A stretch of DNA of 64,000 nt from Methylomicrobium lacus LW14 (GTDB lineage: Bacteria > Pseudomonadota > Gammaproteobacteria > Methylococcales > Methylomonadaceae). Under the pieces are notes generated by a model. That model had not been told where the DNA came from. It saw only the letters and a program-made list of their open reading frames with translations, and ran no database searches. This document shows positions 1 to 7,848 of the stretch, one piece after another. The translations under genes and the position numbers were made by a program. Every line of letters begins with the position of its first letter. The stretch's first letter is position 1. Location: NCBI RefSeq assembly GCF_000527095.1, contig NZ_AZUN01000001.1, positions 2,294,001 to 2,358,000 of the forward strand. The letters are read 5' to 3'.

Positions 1-1
1 G

Positions 2-268
2 GTACGGGCCGCCGAGGCCGGAAAGGTCGTCTATAGCGGACAGGGATTGATCGGATATGGTAATCTGCTTATCATAAAGCATAATAGTCAGTATTTGACC
101 GCTTATGCGAATAACAGCGCCTTATTGGCCAAGGAGGGTGACGTTGTCGAGAAGGGACAAGGGATCGCCACGGTTGGCGCGAGCGCCGCGCAAAAAGCCA
201 TGCTGCATTTTGAAATTCGCAAACAGGGTAAGTCGGTCAATCCGCTTACATTATTACCGAAGCTATGA
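2..268 (+). CDS. nlpD: NlpD-like murein hydrolase activator, C-terminal part (cut by window edge)
   Basis: This is the last 88 codons of a LytM/M23-type domain; the 5' end lies outside the window. The reading frame is open from base 2 and reads VRAAEAGKVVYSGQGLIGYG, followed by a LIIKHN strand and a final HFEIRKQGKSVNPL segment. That is the end of the M23 beta-sheet fold, ending in the H-x-E/H-x-H type strand region. NlpD family proteins are outer-membrane lipoproteins that activate periplasmic amidases (AmiC) during septum splitting and usually lack peptidase activity themselves. The gene lies 42 bases upstream of rpoS, the classical gammaproteobacterial nlpD-rpoS order, which supports NlpD over other M23 proteins. 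The rpoS promoter usually lies within nlpD, so it is probably outside the window. Confidence 0.85.
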   Translation, partial: VRAAEAGKVVYSGQGLIGYGNLLIIKHNSQYLTAYANNSALLAKEGDVVEKGQGIATVGASAAQKAMLHFEIRKQGKSVNPLTLLPKL

Positions 269-310
269 CGATACTGTTGAATGATCAAGCGAAGCGTCAG
301 GGGGAATAAG

Positions 311-1306
311 ATGAAAAAAGAGATAGTAGAGCCCGCTGATGATGACATCGGCCCACCGTTTGAAGATGCAGAGGATGAGGAGCTGTTTTTAGCGGAAGAG
401 TTCGAGGAAGCGGACGATGTGATCGACGAGATAGACATCGAAAGTGAAGTCCAGACGCTCAAAGCCCGCGATGACAATTTCGACGCGACTCGCGTCTATC
501 TGAACGATCTCGGCCGCTCGAAACTCTTATCGGCCGACCAGGAAAAACTATACGGCGCCAAAGCCTTACGCGGCGACCCCGAGGCCCGCAAGGTCATGAT
601 CGAAAGCAATCTGCGCCTGGTCGTGAAGATTTCCCGCCGTTATCTCAACCGGGGACTGCCGCTGCTCGATTTGATCGAGGAAGGCAATCTCGGCTTGATT
701 CGCGCGGTCGAAAAGTTCGATCCGGACCGCGGCTTCCGTTTTTCGACCTATGCGACCTGGTGGATACGGCAAACGATCGAACGCGCGATCATGAATCAGA
801 CCCGCACGATCCGTCTGCCGATTCATATCGTAAAGGAAATGAACACGTATCTGAAGGCGCAGCGCCATCTGCAACAGACGCTCGATCACGATCCGAGCGC
901 CGAGGAAATTGCGCAATTTATGGATAAACCGGCCTATAAGGTCGAGAAGATGCTCAAATTGAACGAACGTGTTACCTCGATCGATGTGCCGTGCAGCAAG
1001 GATGTCGATAAGCCGATGGTCGAGACGATTTCGGATGAAGACAGCCCGTCGGCCGCCGACCGCATCCAGGAAGACGGCATCCGCCAGAGCGTTTCCGGCT
1101 GGGTCTATCAATTGCCGGAAAAGCAGCGCGAAGTGATCTGCCGGCGCTATGGGCTCTGCGGCTATGAGGCCGAAACACTCGAACAGGTCGCACTGGAATT
1201 GAGCGTGACCCGCGAGCGTGTGCGGCAGATTCAGATGGACGGATTGAAACGCTTAAAAGAGATCCTGCATGTGAACGGCTATTCGTTCGAAACGATCTTC
1301 AATTGA
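311..1306 (+). CDS. rpoS: RNA polymerase sigma factor RpoS (sigma-38)
   Basis: This is the stationary-phase/general stress sigma factor, 331 residues, the usual length. Region 1.2 starts near residue 60 (TRVYLNDLGRSKLLS). Region 2 carries the NLRLVVKISRRY and FDPDRGFRFSTYATWWIRQ blocks, region 3 follows RTIRLPIHIVKE, and region 4.2 has the helix-turn-helix VTRERVRQIQ. The start at 311 is chosen because an AGGGGG ribosome site lies just upstream; an in-frame ATG at 281 would add ten residues but lacks a good site. The acidic N-terminus (residues 1-50, rich in E and D) is more extended than in E. coli. It follows nlpD directly and probably depends on promoters within that gene. The identification is secure. 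Confidence 0.97.
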   Translation: MKKEIVEPADDDIGPPFEDAEDEELFLAEEFEEADDVIDEIDIESEVQTLKARDDNFDATRVYLNDLGRSKLLSADQEKLYGAKALRGDPEARKVMIESNLRLVVKISRRYLNRGLPLLDLIEEGNLGLIRAVEKFDPDRGFRFSTYATWWIRQTIERAIMNQTRTIRLPIHIVKEMNTYLKAQRHLQQTLDHDPSAEEIAQFMDKPAYKVEKMLKLNERVTSIDVPCSKDVDKPMVETISDEDSPSAADRIQEDGIRQSVSGWVYQLPEKQREVICRRYGLCGYEAETLEQVALELSVTRERVRQIQMDGLKRLKEILHVNGYSFETIFN

Positions 1307-1659
1307 ACTGGCGGCCGGTTGGGATTGGGTTCCCGGACGCCCCCTCGTCGCTCCGGCGCAGAGCGCCGCCACCCCTGGCATAGAATGCTTCAAGGCATAA
1401 GATCGGAGCGGATCGACAGGCTTGCCGAATCCCTGTTTGCGGGGCTCAAGCACAGCCTTTTGCCCGTCACCCACTCAGTTTAAAAGCTGGAAGCCGCCGT
1501 GCGGCTTTATCACCGAAAACGATCTTCCGGCGTTGCATTGCAATCGCCTGCCGCGGTTCGCGTCACCCGAACGCGCTCAACGATTGACAACGCTAAGCCA
1601 TCGCGTTATAAACCCCAAAAGTCTCAGTTGATTTTTTCATTAACCGTCAAGGGGGGGTC
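1307..1659. other. Intergenic region between rpoS and the protease gene
   Basis: I find no convincing gene in these 353 bases; the open frames present lack ribosome sites and recognisable content. It holds a GC-rich hairpin at about 1491-1507 (AAGCCGC, loop CGT, GCGGCTT followed by one T) that could slow or end rpoS transcription, although a T-run is missing. The promoter for the protease should lie in the AT-rich stretch around 1590-1645. Confidence 0.5.
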
Positions 1660-2745
1660 ATGGCAATCAAACACAATGCTTCACAAGGCTCAAGACACGC
1701 TCGCCAATCCGGATCGCACGCTTGCGCGTTTTGCACGATCATCCCGCCGCATATGACCGACCACATCCTCAAGCACGGCGATGAAGCCATGCGCGACTTG
1801 ACCATGGAAACGATGCGAATGACCGAACAGTTCCGGGGCATCCGGGGCATCATGGGCAGCATGCCGGCGCTTGCGGTTTCGACCGGAGAGAAACGGCGCA
1901 CCGTTTATGATGCGAAGCAAGGCGTAACGCTGCCCGGCCGCCTGGTGCGCGGAGAGGGCGGACGGGCCAAGCGGGACATCGCGGTCAACGAGGCCTATGA
2001 CGGCGCCGGCGGGACCTATGATTTATTCAGCCAGATTTACGAACGCAATTCGGTCGATGACCGAGGCCTGCGAATCGATTCGACCGTACACTACGATGTG
2101 CAGTACGACAACGCCTTCTGGAACGGCAACCAAATGGTTTACGGAGACGGCGACGGCCGGCTGTTCAACCGCTTTACGATTGCGATCGACGTTATCGGCC
2201 ATGAATTGACGCACGGCGTCGTGCAGTTTGAAGCCGGATTGCAGTATCTGAATGAATCGGGGGCCTTGAACGAGTCGTTCGCGGATGTGTTCGGCAGCCT
2301 GGTCAAGCAACGGACGTTGAATCAAACCGCCGATCAGGCCGACTGGCTGATCGGCGCGGGCCTGTTCGCGCCGGGCGTGAACGGTCAGGGACTGCGTTCG
2401 CTGAAAGCGCCGGGGACCGCTTATGATGACGCCATGCTCGGCAAAGATCCGCAGCCCTCGCATTACGCGAAGCGTTTTCGCGGACGCCAGGACAACGGCG
2501 GCGTGCATATCAATTCGGGCATTCCGAACCATGCGTTTTATCTGGCGGCCATCGCGATCGGCGGCCATGCCTGGGAAAAAGCCGGCAAAATCTGGTATAT
2601 CGCGCTCAGGGACGTGCTGCGTTCCCGCTCGACCTTCAGCGGCGCCGCCGGCGCCACGATCCGGGTGGCGGGCGATCTCTACGGACAAAACAGCGCCGAA
2701 CAAACGGCGGTGCGCGTGGCCTGGCGGGCTGTGGGGGTCATTTAA
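1660..2745 (+). CDS. Protealysin-like neutral metalloprotease (peptidase family M4)
   Basis: This is a zinc endopeptidase of the thermolysin family, 361 residues. HELTH at residues 181-185 supplies two zinc ligands and the catalytic Glu, and Glu205 in ALNESFADVFG is the third ligand. GGVHINSGIPNHAFYLAA (His283) is the active-site histidine region. The N-terminus has no signal peptide but carries a short propeptide with an IIPPHMTDHI block, like the PPYM/L motif of protealysin-type precursors, so the enzyme is probably a short-propeptide protealysin rather than a classical secreted thermolysin. A strong AAGGGGGG ribosome site precedes the ATG at 1660. The next gene encodes an emfourin-like inhibitor, and this pairing is typical for protealysins. 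The function is well supported; the natural substrate is unknown. Confidence 0.92.
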   Translation: MAIKHNASQGSRHARQSGSHACAFCTIIPPHMTDHILKHGDEAMRDLTMETMRMTEQFRGIRGIMGSMPALAVSTGEKRRTVYDAKQGVTLPGRLVRGEGGRAKRDIAVNEAYDGAGGTYDLFSQIYERNSVDDRGLRIDSTVHYDVQYDNAFWNGNQMVYGDGDGRLFNRFTIAIDVIGHELTHGVVQFEAGLQYLNESGALNESFADVFGSLVKQRTLNQTADQADWLIGAGLFAPGVNGQGLRSLKAPGTAYDDAMLGKDPQPSHYAKRFRGRQDNGGVHINSGIPNHAFYLAAIAIGGHAWEKAGKIWYIALRDVLRSRSTFSGAAGATIRVAGDLYGQNSAEQTAVRVAWRAVGVI

Positions 2746-2788
2746 GGTTCAGCCGCTACGGACGGGGCCCGCCCCGTCCGGAAATCCG

Positions 2789-3211
2789 ATGCTGATCTTC
2801 GCATCCTTGCGCCGGCACATCGCCCTGCGCGCCTTGACCCTCTGCCTGCTCTGCACCGGCGCCGTGGCGTGTACTCTTCAAGCCAAGCCGATCACTATGG
2901 AAGATAAAATCATGCATGTGACCCTTCAAAGAACAGGCGGCTTTGCCGGCATCCCGTTGATCAAGTCGATCGATGCCGCCAGCCTTTCGGCATCCGAAAT
3001 CACCGCGCTGCAACAAATGATCGAAACGGCGCATTTTTTTGAATTGCCGGCGTTGATCCCCTCAAAACCCCAACCCGACCGCTTTGAATATCAAATCATC
3101 ATCGAAGAGGACGGTAAAAAGCATAGCGTCACCGCCGCGGAGCACGCGCTGCCCGCTGAATTAAAGCCGCTGGTGGATTGGTTGATCAGATTAGGCCGGA
3201 CCGCCAGATAG
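2789..3211 (+). CDS. Emfourin-like protealysin inhibitor, with possible N-terminal export signal
   Basis: The C-terminal ~100 residues begin MHVTLQRTGGFAGIP and contain the GGFAGIPL segment and alternating beta-strand pattern I associate with emfourin, the small slow-binding inhibitor of M4 proteases encoded next to protealysin genes. Two starts are possible. ATG at 2789 gives 140 residues with an arginine-rich n-region, a hydrophobic stretch ALRALTLCLLCTGA and a lipobox-like AVAC, which would make a lipoprotein. ATG at 2912 gives 99 residues, the usual cytosolic emfourin form, and has a good GGAAG site eight bases upstream. The longer form is listed because the upstream residues look like a real signal peptide, but 2912 is a serious alternative. 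It begins 43 bases after the protease stop, so the two genes are probably co-transcribed. Confidence 0.75.
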   Translation: MLIFASLRRHIALRALTLCLLCTGAVACTLQAKPITMEDKIMHVTLQRTGGFAGIPLIKSIDAASLSASEITALQQMIETAHFFELPALIPSKPQPDRFEYQIIIEEDGKKHSVTAAEHALPAELKPLVDWLIRLGRTAR

Positions 3212-3433
3212 CCTGGCTGACCGGCTTTACCGTGCAGCCGACGGCTTGATGCTTTTCTTCACGATTTCACGCGCTTGCCGAAGGCGCCGCGACCCGATGC
3301 AAAAAACGCCGCCATTAAAGTGCGCAGACATTTTGGCCAACGCCGGCGGGCAATTGACATCCACCCGCATCCTGATTTAGAGTTGGTCGTTGATACACAT
3401 CATGACAATAACAATAACGATTGGGAGCGCACA

Positions 3434-4615
3434 ATGGCAAAACCATTAATACAATTGGCACTGGATTCTCTGGATTTCGACCAAACCCTCAGCCTCGCCG
3501 AACAAACGGCGCCTTATGTCGATATTTTCGAGATCGGCACGCCCTGCATCAAACACAACGGCGTCGAACTGGTCAGAACGTTGCGGGAAAAATTTCCGAA
3601 CAAACTGATCCTGGTCGACCTGAAGACGATGGACGCCGGCGAATACGAAGCGACGCCTTTTTATGCGGCAGGCGCGGACATTTGCACCGTGCTCGGCGTA
3701 TCCGGACTCGCGACGATCGGCGGCGTGATCAAGGCGGCCAGGGCGCACAATGCCGAAGTGCAGCTCGACCTGATCAATGTGCCCGATAAAGCCGCCTGCG
3801 CGCGCGCCGCGGCAGAACTCGGCGCGCAGATCATCGGCGTGCATACCGGTCTCGACGCGCAAGCCGCCGGCCAAACGCCGTTCGGGGACCTGCAAGAGAT
3901 CGCCGACCTCGGCCTGGATGTCAGAATTTCGGTCGCAGGCGGCATCAAGCCTGCCACCATTGATCAAGTCGTCAAGGCCGGCGCGGACATCATCGTGGTC
4001 GGCGCGGCGATTTACGGCGCCCCCTGCCCGGCGACGGCCGCCAAACAGATCCGTCAGCTCGTGGACGGCACCATCGGCTCGCCGCATCAAACGCTGATCC
4101 TCAACAAAATCAAATCGATCCTGGAAGCCACCGACGACAACCTGCCGGTCAAGCTGACCCACATGCTCGACAACGCCAAGCGCGTCTATGTATCGGGCGC
4201 TGGACGTTCCGGCCTGGTCTGCCGCTTCTTCGCGATGCGGCTGATGCACAGCGGCTACGATGTCAGCGTGGTCGGCGAAATCGTGACCCCGAGCATCAAA
4301 AAAGGCGATCTGTTGATTATCATTTCCGGCTCAGGCGAAACCGAGCAATTGATCGCGTTCACGAAGAAAGCCCGCGAAGTCGGCGCGCAAATCTGTCTGA
4401 TCTCCGCCAAGGGAGGCTCGACGATCGGCGAAATGGCCGACGAGGTGATCCAGGTCGGCGCATCGGACCAGTATGTTAAGGTCGTCGGCATGCCGATGGG
4501 TACGGTGTTCGAATTATCGACCCTGTCTTTCCTCGAAGCCCTGGTATCGCATCTGATCCACGAAAAAGGCATCGCCGAAGAAGTGATGAGATACCGGCAC
4601 GCCAACCTCGAATAA
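3434..4615 (+). CDS. hps-phi: Fused 3-hexulose-6-phosphate synthase / 6-phospho-3-hexuloisomerase
   Basis: This bifunctional enzyme performs the two entry steps of the ribulose monophosphate cycle. HPS condenses formaldehyde with ribulose 5-phosphate, and PHI isomerises the product to fructose 6-phosphate. The HPS half (residues 1-210) is an orotidine-decarboxylase-like barrel with FEIGTPCIK, LVDLKTMDAGEYE and VAGGIKPATI blocks. The PHI half (about 215-393) is a SIS domain with RVYVSGAGRSG and IIISGSGETEQLI. The start at 3434 has a GGGAG site; the longer open frame upstream is not needed. The 393-residue length fits a simple fusion. Separate hps and phi genes are common in methylotrophs, while fused forms occur in several type I methanotrophs and archaea. 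It marks the organism as a RuMP methylotroph. Confidence 0.95.
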   Translation: MAKPLIQLALDSLDFDQTLSLAEQTAPYVDIFEIGTPCIKHNGVELVRTLREKFPNKLILVDLKTMDAGEYEATPFYAAGADICTVLGVSGLATIGGVIKAARAHNAEVQLDLINVPDKAACARAAAELGAQIIGVHTGLDAQAAGQTPFGDLQEIADLGLDVRISVAGGIKPATIDQVVKAGADIIVVGAAIYGAPCPATAAKQIRQLVDGTIGSPHQTLILNKIKSILEATDDNLPVKLTHMLDNAKRVYVSGAGRSGLVCRFFAMRLMHSGYDVSVVGEIVTPSIKKGDLLIIISGSGETEQLIAFTKKAREVGAQICLISAKGGSTIGEMADEVIQVGASDQYVKVVGMPMGTVFELSTLSFLEALVSHLIHEKGIAEEVMRYRHANLE

Positions 4616-4625
4616 GAGAACAACG

Positions 4626-5639
4626 ATGACTATCAGAACCAAACTACGCTGGGGCATTCTTGGCGCGGCGCGCATCAACGAGCGCCTGCTGCCGGCGATC
4701 GTCGAAGCGGAAAACGCGGAACTCGTTGCGATAGCGAGCCGCCGGCCAGGAGCTGCGGCCGAAACGCTGGCCAAATACGGCCCGGATCAAACCCGGGCCC
4801 GCGCCTATGTCGATCTTGAAGACCTGTTGAACGACGCCGAAGTCGATGCGGTGTATTTGCCGATGGCCAATCACGAGCATGCCCACTGGGCGCTGCGCGC
4901 GATCGAAGCCGGCAAACATGTGCTCTGCGAGAAGCCGATGGCCTTGACCGTAGACGATATCAGCACGATAGAAACCGCCGCGCAGCAACATGGGGTCACC
5001 GTGATGGAAGGCTTCATGTACCGCTTTCATCCCCAACATGCCCGCGTGCAGGAACTGGTCAATTCGGGCCTGTTCGGTGAAGTCCGCTCGGTCAGGGCGA
5101 CCTATTCGTTCATGATGCGTCCGGCACGCAGATACCGGCTCGAACAGCCGATCGAAAACGGCGGCGGCGCCTTGTGGGACATCGGCTGTTACGCGGTGCA
5201 TTCGGCGCGGATGTTTTTCGAGGACGCGCCGGTCGCGGTATCGGCCGTTTCGAGTTATGTCGGCAGCGGCGCCGATATTTCGAGCAGCGGCGTGATCGAT
5301 TTCGGCCGCGGCCGCTTTGCGCAATTCGACTTCAGTTTCGAACGCGCGCGCCGCTCCGAATACGAGGTGATCGGCAGCAAAGGCGGCATCAAATGCCACA
5401 CGGTCTGGCAATTGCCGGGCGACATCCCGATCATTTCCTGGTGGACCGAAGACGGCCGCCAGTGCGAAGAAAGACTGCCGCCGGCGAATCATTTCCGTCT
5501 CGAAATCGAACATTTCAGCGATTGCGTATTAAACGGCCGGGAACCCGCGCTGTCGCTGGATGACGCAAAGGATAACTGCCGGATTCTCGAGGCCGCGATG
5601 CAGTCGGCCGCCGAAGGCCGGCTGATCAAACTGGGTTAA
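4626..5639 (+). CDS. Gfo/Idh/MocA family NAD(P)-dependent oxidoreductase
   Basis: The protein has 337 residues. The N-terminal Rossmann fold begins WGILGAARINERLLPAI, and the family EKP motif is present in HVLCEKPMALTVDD at about residue 100. The C-terminal half is the alpha/beta substrate domain with a GGGALWDIGCYAVHSARMF block, where Asp and His of DIGCYAVH are the likely catalytic pair. Family members oxidise or reduce sugars, inositols or dihydrodiols, and the substrate cannot be read from the sequence. It starts ten bases after the hps-phi stop and is probably in the same transcript, so a sugar-phosphate or sugar derivative connected to carbon metabolism is plausible, but this is inference. 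Confidence 0.85.
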   Translation: MTIRTKLRWGILGAARINERLLPAIVEAENAELVAIASRRPGAAAETLAKYGPDQTRARAYVDLEDLLNDAEVDAVYLPMANHEHAHWALRAIEAGKHVLCEKPMALTVDDISTIETAAQQHGVTVMEGFMYRFHPQHARVQELVNSGLFGEVRSVRATYSFMMRPARRYRLEQPIENGGGALWDIGCYAVHSARMFFEDAPVAVSAVSSYVGSGADISSSGVIDFGRGRFAQFDFSFERARRSEYEVIGSKGGIKCHTVWQLPGDIPIISWWTEDGRQCEERLPPANHFRLEIEHFSDCVLNGREPALSLDDAKDNCRILEAAMQSAAEGRLIKLG

Positions 5640-5674
5640 CAGAGACAACTTTCAACAACACGCGAGAGGCAAAC

Positions 5675-5845
5675 ATGGCGGATTACAAGAAATACCATTG
5701 CAAAGAATGCGAGCACATTTACGACGAAGCCAAAGGGGACCCGGACAGCGGCATCGCGCCCGGCACCCGCTGGGAAGACATTCCGGACGACTGGGAATGC
5801 CCGATCTGCGGCGCGCCGAAAAGTTTTTTCAAGCTGCTCGAATAA
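5675..5845 (+). CDS. Rubredoxin
   Basis: This is a 56-residue iron protein. CKEC at about residues 9-12 and CPICGAP at about 41-47 form the Fe(Cys)4 site, and the spacer is rich in acidic residues with DPDSGIAPGT and WEDIPDDW, typical of rubredoxins. It is a small cytoplasmic one-electron carrier. A GAGAGG-like site lies just before the ATG, and the gene begins 35 bases after the oxidoreductase, so it may share its transcript. Its last 17 bases overlap the 3' end of the convergent ceramidase-like gene. The redox partner is not evident. Confidence 0.95.
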   Translation: MADYKKYHCKECEHIYDEAKGDPDSGIAPGTRWEDIPDDWECPICGAPKSFFKLLE

Positions 5846-6415
5846 TCTTTTCTTTTTGCCGTAGCGCCCGATAGAAAAGGTAGGGTGCTACGGCCCCGAT
5901 CGAATGCTTCAGCGTATGCCCGCTGACCGCGCCGAATAAGTCATACAGTCCCGCATCAAAATACTCCGCGGCCTTCGATAGTGCATAGGCCGCGATCACA
6001 CCCCAGTAGAAAAGGTTTCCGTCCGGGCCGGACTTGAACAGCCACAGGATCACCGGGGTCAGAATCATCGGCAATCTGTCCCAGACCAGTGTCCGATTGT
6101 CCGGATGCAGATGATAATAGGAAGAGCCGATTCTGGTCAGAAACACGCCGAAAAAAAAGTGAAATAGATCCAGCGCAAATCGGCTAAGCCTCCCGTCGGC
6201 ATCTGCATAACAAGCAGCCGCATGCCAATCCACCCGATCAACAGATACGGAATATTCGAAATCACATTGTAAAAATTCGGCAGCCCGGCGATCAGACGCT
6301 GATCCGCGAAGCGATGATAGGCCGGGTCCTGAGGAATCGGAGCAAAATTGAAGACCGCGATAATCGAGGCCAAGGTGATGATCCCTAGGACCCTGATGCG
6401 ATGATCGTGATGCAT
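5829..6415 (-). pseudogene. Ceramidase-like integral membrane protein, interrupted by a one-base frameshift
   Basis: Two overlapping frames join into one protein of about 195 residues. The 5' part (from ATG 6415, preceded by GGGGG) reads MHHDHRIRVLGII and continues FADQRLIAGLPNFYNVISNIPYLLIGW. The 3' part has the TRIGSSYYHLHPDN block and a late GHTLKHSIGAVAPY helix. These are hallmarks of the ceramidase/alkaline-phytoceramidase membrane family: a YYHLxPDN motif and a His-rich last helix that would hold the zinc site. The frames meet in a run of eight A (6151-6158, T on the coding strand). Adding one base gives an uninterrupted IYFTFFFGVFLTRIG. A sequencing error, a true inactivating deletion or slippage-dependent expression would all explain this. 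The activity of bacterial members is poorly defined. Confidence 0.8.
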
Positions 6416-6519
6416 GTTAGCCCCCGACTGTTCAATGCGCGGGCGCTCCTTATTTGTCCTTGCCTTCCTGAAAAAGTTCTCCTGCCGCGCCAAGACAACA
6501 ACGGAGCTTAGCCGCTTCT

Positions 6520-7173
6520 TTACTCTAAACAATGTTCATCATCATGGCGCGGATTATTGACCCGGTCGCTGACCGGATACAGGCGCATCCCGTCATAAGC
6601 AGAATGCGCCAGGAGCTGATCCAGACTCTGCTGCGACTGCCGCGGATCCAGCCAGAAGCGGTAATTTTCGGCATCGATAATCACCGGCATCCGGTCATGA
6701 ATAGTCTGCCCCAATGCATTCGCGGCGGTCGTGATGATCGTGCAGGAATACAGCGTGTCGGCGCCATGCTCCCAATGCTCCCACAAGCCCGCAAAGGCGA
6801 ACAACCGGTGGTCTTCCCGGCAGATATGGTAGGCCTGCTTGCCGTTTTCGGTCTTTTGCCATTCATAGAAACCGGTCGCCGGAATCAGGCAGCGCCGCTT
6901 GTGATAAGCCGCCTTGAACGACGGCTTTTCGCCGAGCGTTTCGGCCCGCGCATTGATCAGCGAATGCCCGATTTTGCTGTCCTTGGCCCAGGAAGGCACC
7001 AGCCCCCAATCGAGGCTGACCGCGCTAAGGCCGTTCCGATCCGGCTGCACAATGCCGAGAATTTTTTGCCCTGGCGCGATGTTGTAGCTGATCTTATAGC
7101 CCGGCACCGATTCCAGACCGAAGGTTTCGATCAATTGTTCGGGCGTTGCCAGCATATTAAAGCGTCCGCACAT
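6520..7173 (-). CDS. SRAP family protein (YedK/HMCES-like abasic-site DNA-protein crosslinker)
   Basis: The protein has 217 residues. With the ATG at 7173 the product begins MCGRFN, which after Met removal exposes the catalytic Cys2 that crosslinks to abasic sites in single-stranded DNA. A GGAG site lies seven bases upstream of this ATG and upstream in-frame starts (TTG, ATG) are therefore less likely. Other family signatures are NARAET, the TGFYEW block and HDRMPV with the catalytic-site His, followed by FWLDP. The known E. coli homologue YedK protects abasic sites in ssDNA. It is divergently placed from the NTF2-like gene, with about 120 bases of shared promoter region. No SOS box was identified. 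Confidence 0.92.
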   Translation of the reverse strand: MCGRFNMLATPEQLIETFGLESVPGYKISYNIAPGQKILGIVQPDRNGLSAVSLDWGLVPSWAKDSKIGHSLINARAETLGEKPSFKAAYHKRRCLIPATGFYEWQKTENGKQAYHICREDHRLFAFAGLWEHWEHGADTLYSCTIITTAANALGQTIHDRMPVIIDAENYRFWLDPRQSQQSLDQLLAHSAYDGMRLYPVSDRVNNPRHDDEHCLE

Positions 7174-7292
7174 CATCAATCTCCGTTGCCATAGACGTGC
7201 CTGCGGTCAGGAAATCGTCAAATTTCACAAGGTAAAAACGGCTCATTCGCGGTAAAATAACAGGCTTTTATTTTTTTCACCAGAGAATCATT

Positions 7293-7700
7293 ATGAACCA
7301 AGAGAGCATCAAGCTGATTCAAAATTATTATGCCGCTTTCAACGCCGGCGATATGGATACTTTTTTGAACCTGTTGACCGATGACGTGATTCACGACATC
7401 AACCAGGGCAAGCGCGAGATCGGCAAGGATGCGTTCAAGCAGTTCATGGCCTGCATGAACCACAACTACAAGGAACAACTGGTCGATATGGTGATCATGG
7501 CAAGCGAAGACGGCAAACGCGCCGCGGCCGAATTTGTGGTGCTCGGCGAATATCTGCAATCCGACGAAGGTCTGCCCGCCGCGAACGGCCAGAAATACCG
7601 CCTGCCGGCCGGCGCATTTTTTGATATCCGCGACAACAAGGTCGCGCGGATCACGAATTATTACAACCTGAACGACTGGATCGCGCAGGTTGGCGGTTAA
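7293..7700 (+). CDS. NTF2/SnoaL-like (ketosteroid-isomerase-related) protein
   Basis: This 135-residue cytoplasmic protein has the cone-shaped NTF2-like fold signature: an N-terminal helix pair (LIQNYYAAFNAGDMDTFLNLL), then DDVIHDINQGKREIGKDAFKQF, and a C-terminal beta-sheet with AGAFFDIRDNKVARITNYYN. The family includes isomerases, dehydratases and many uncharacterised proteins. The Asp-rich face DDVIHD could form a small-molecule pocket, but no reaction can be assigned. The ATG at 7293 is preceded by AGAGAATC, a modest ribosome site. It stands alone, followed by a repeat hairpin (7714-7784). Confidence 0.8.
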   Translation: MNQESIKLIQNYYAAFNAGDMDTFLNLLTDDVIHDINQGKREIGKDAFKQFMACMNHNYKEQLVDMVIMASEDGKRAAAEFVVLGEYLQSDEGLPAANGQKYRLPAGAFFDIRDNKVARITNYYNLNDWIAQVGG

Positions 7701-7713
7701 ATAACAGGGAAGA

Positions 7714-7784
7714 TTGGGTTAACAGCTAATGCTTTGGCTTTGGCTTTGGCTTTGGCTTTGGCTTTGGCTTTGGCGTTAACCCAA
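7714..7784. repeat. Seven GCTTTG hexamers enclosed by a 10-bp inverted repeat
   Basis: TTGGGTTAAC (7714-7723) and GTTAACCCAA (7775-7784) are exact inverted repeats. Between them lie seven tandem copies of GCTTTG (7731-7772). The structure follows the NTF2-like gene by 13 bases and could act as its 3' hairpin. The hexamer number is expected to vary by slippage. Confidence 0.9.
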
Positions 7785-7848
7785 CGTACTGAATGCTGGA
7801 GTGCCTGTTGGTTAGCAACCCAACCTAAACAGTTACCTCCAGCCGTAA

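Noticed and set aside
7731..7772. Tandem repeat considered as a CRISPR array
   Set aside because: The units are 6 bases long with no spacers; it is a simple microsatellite.
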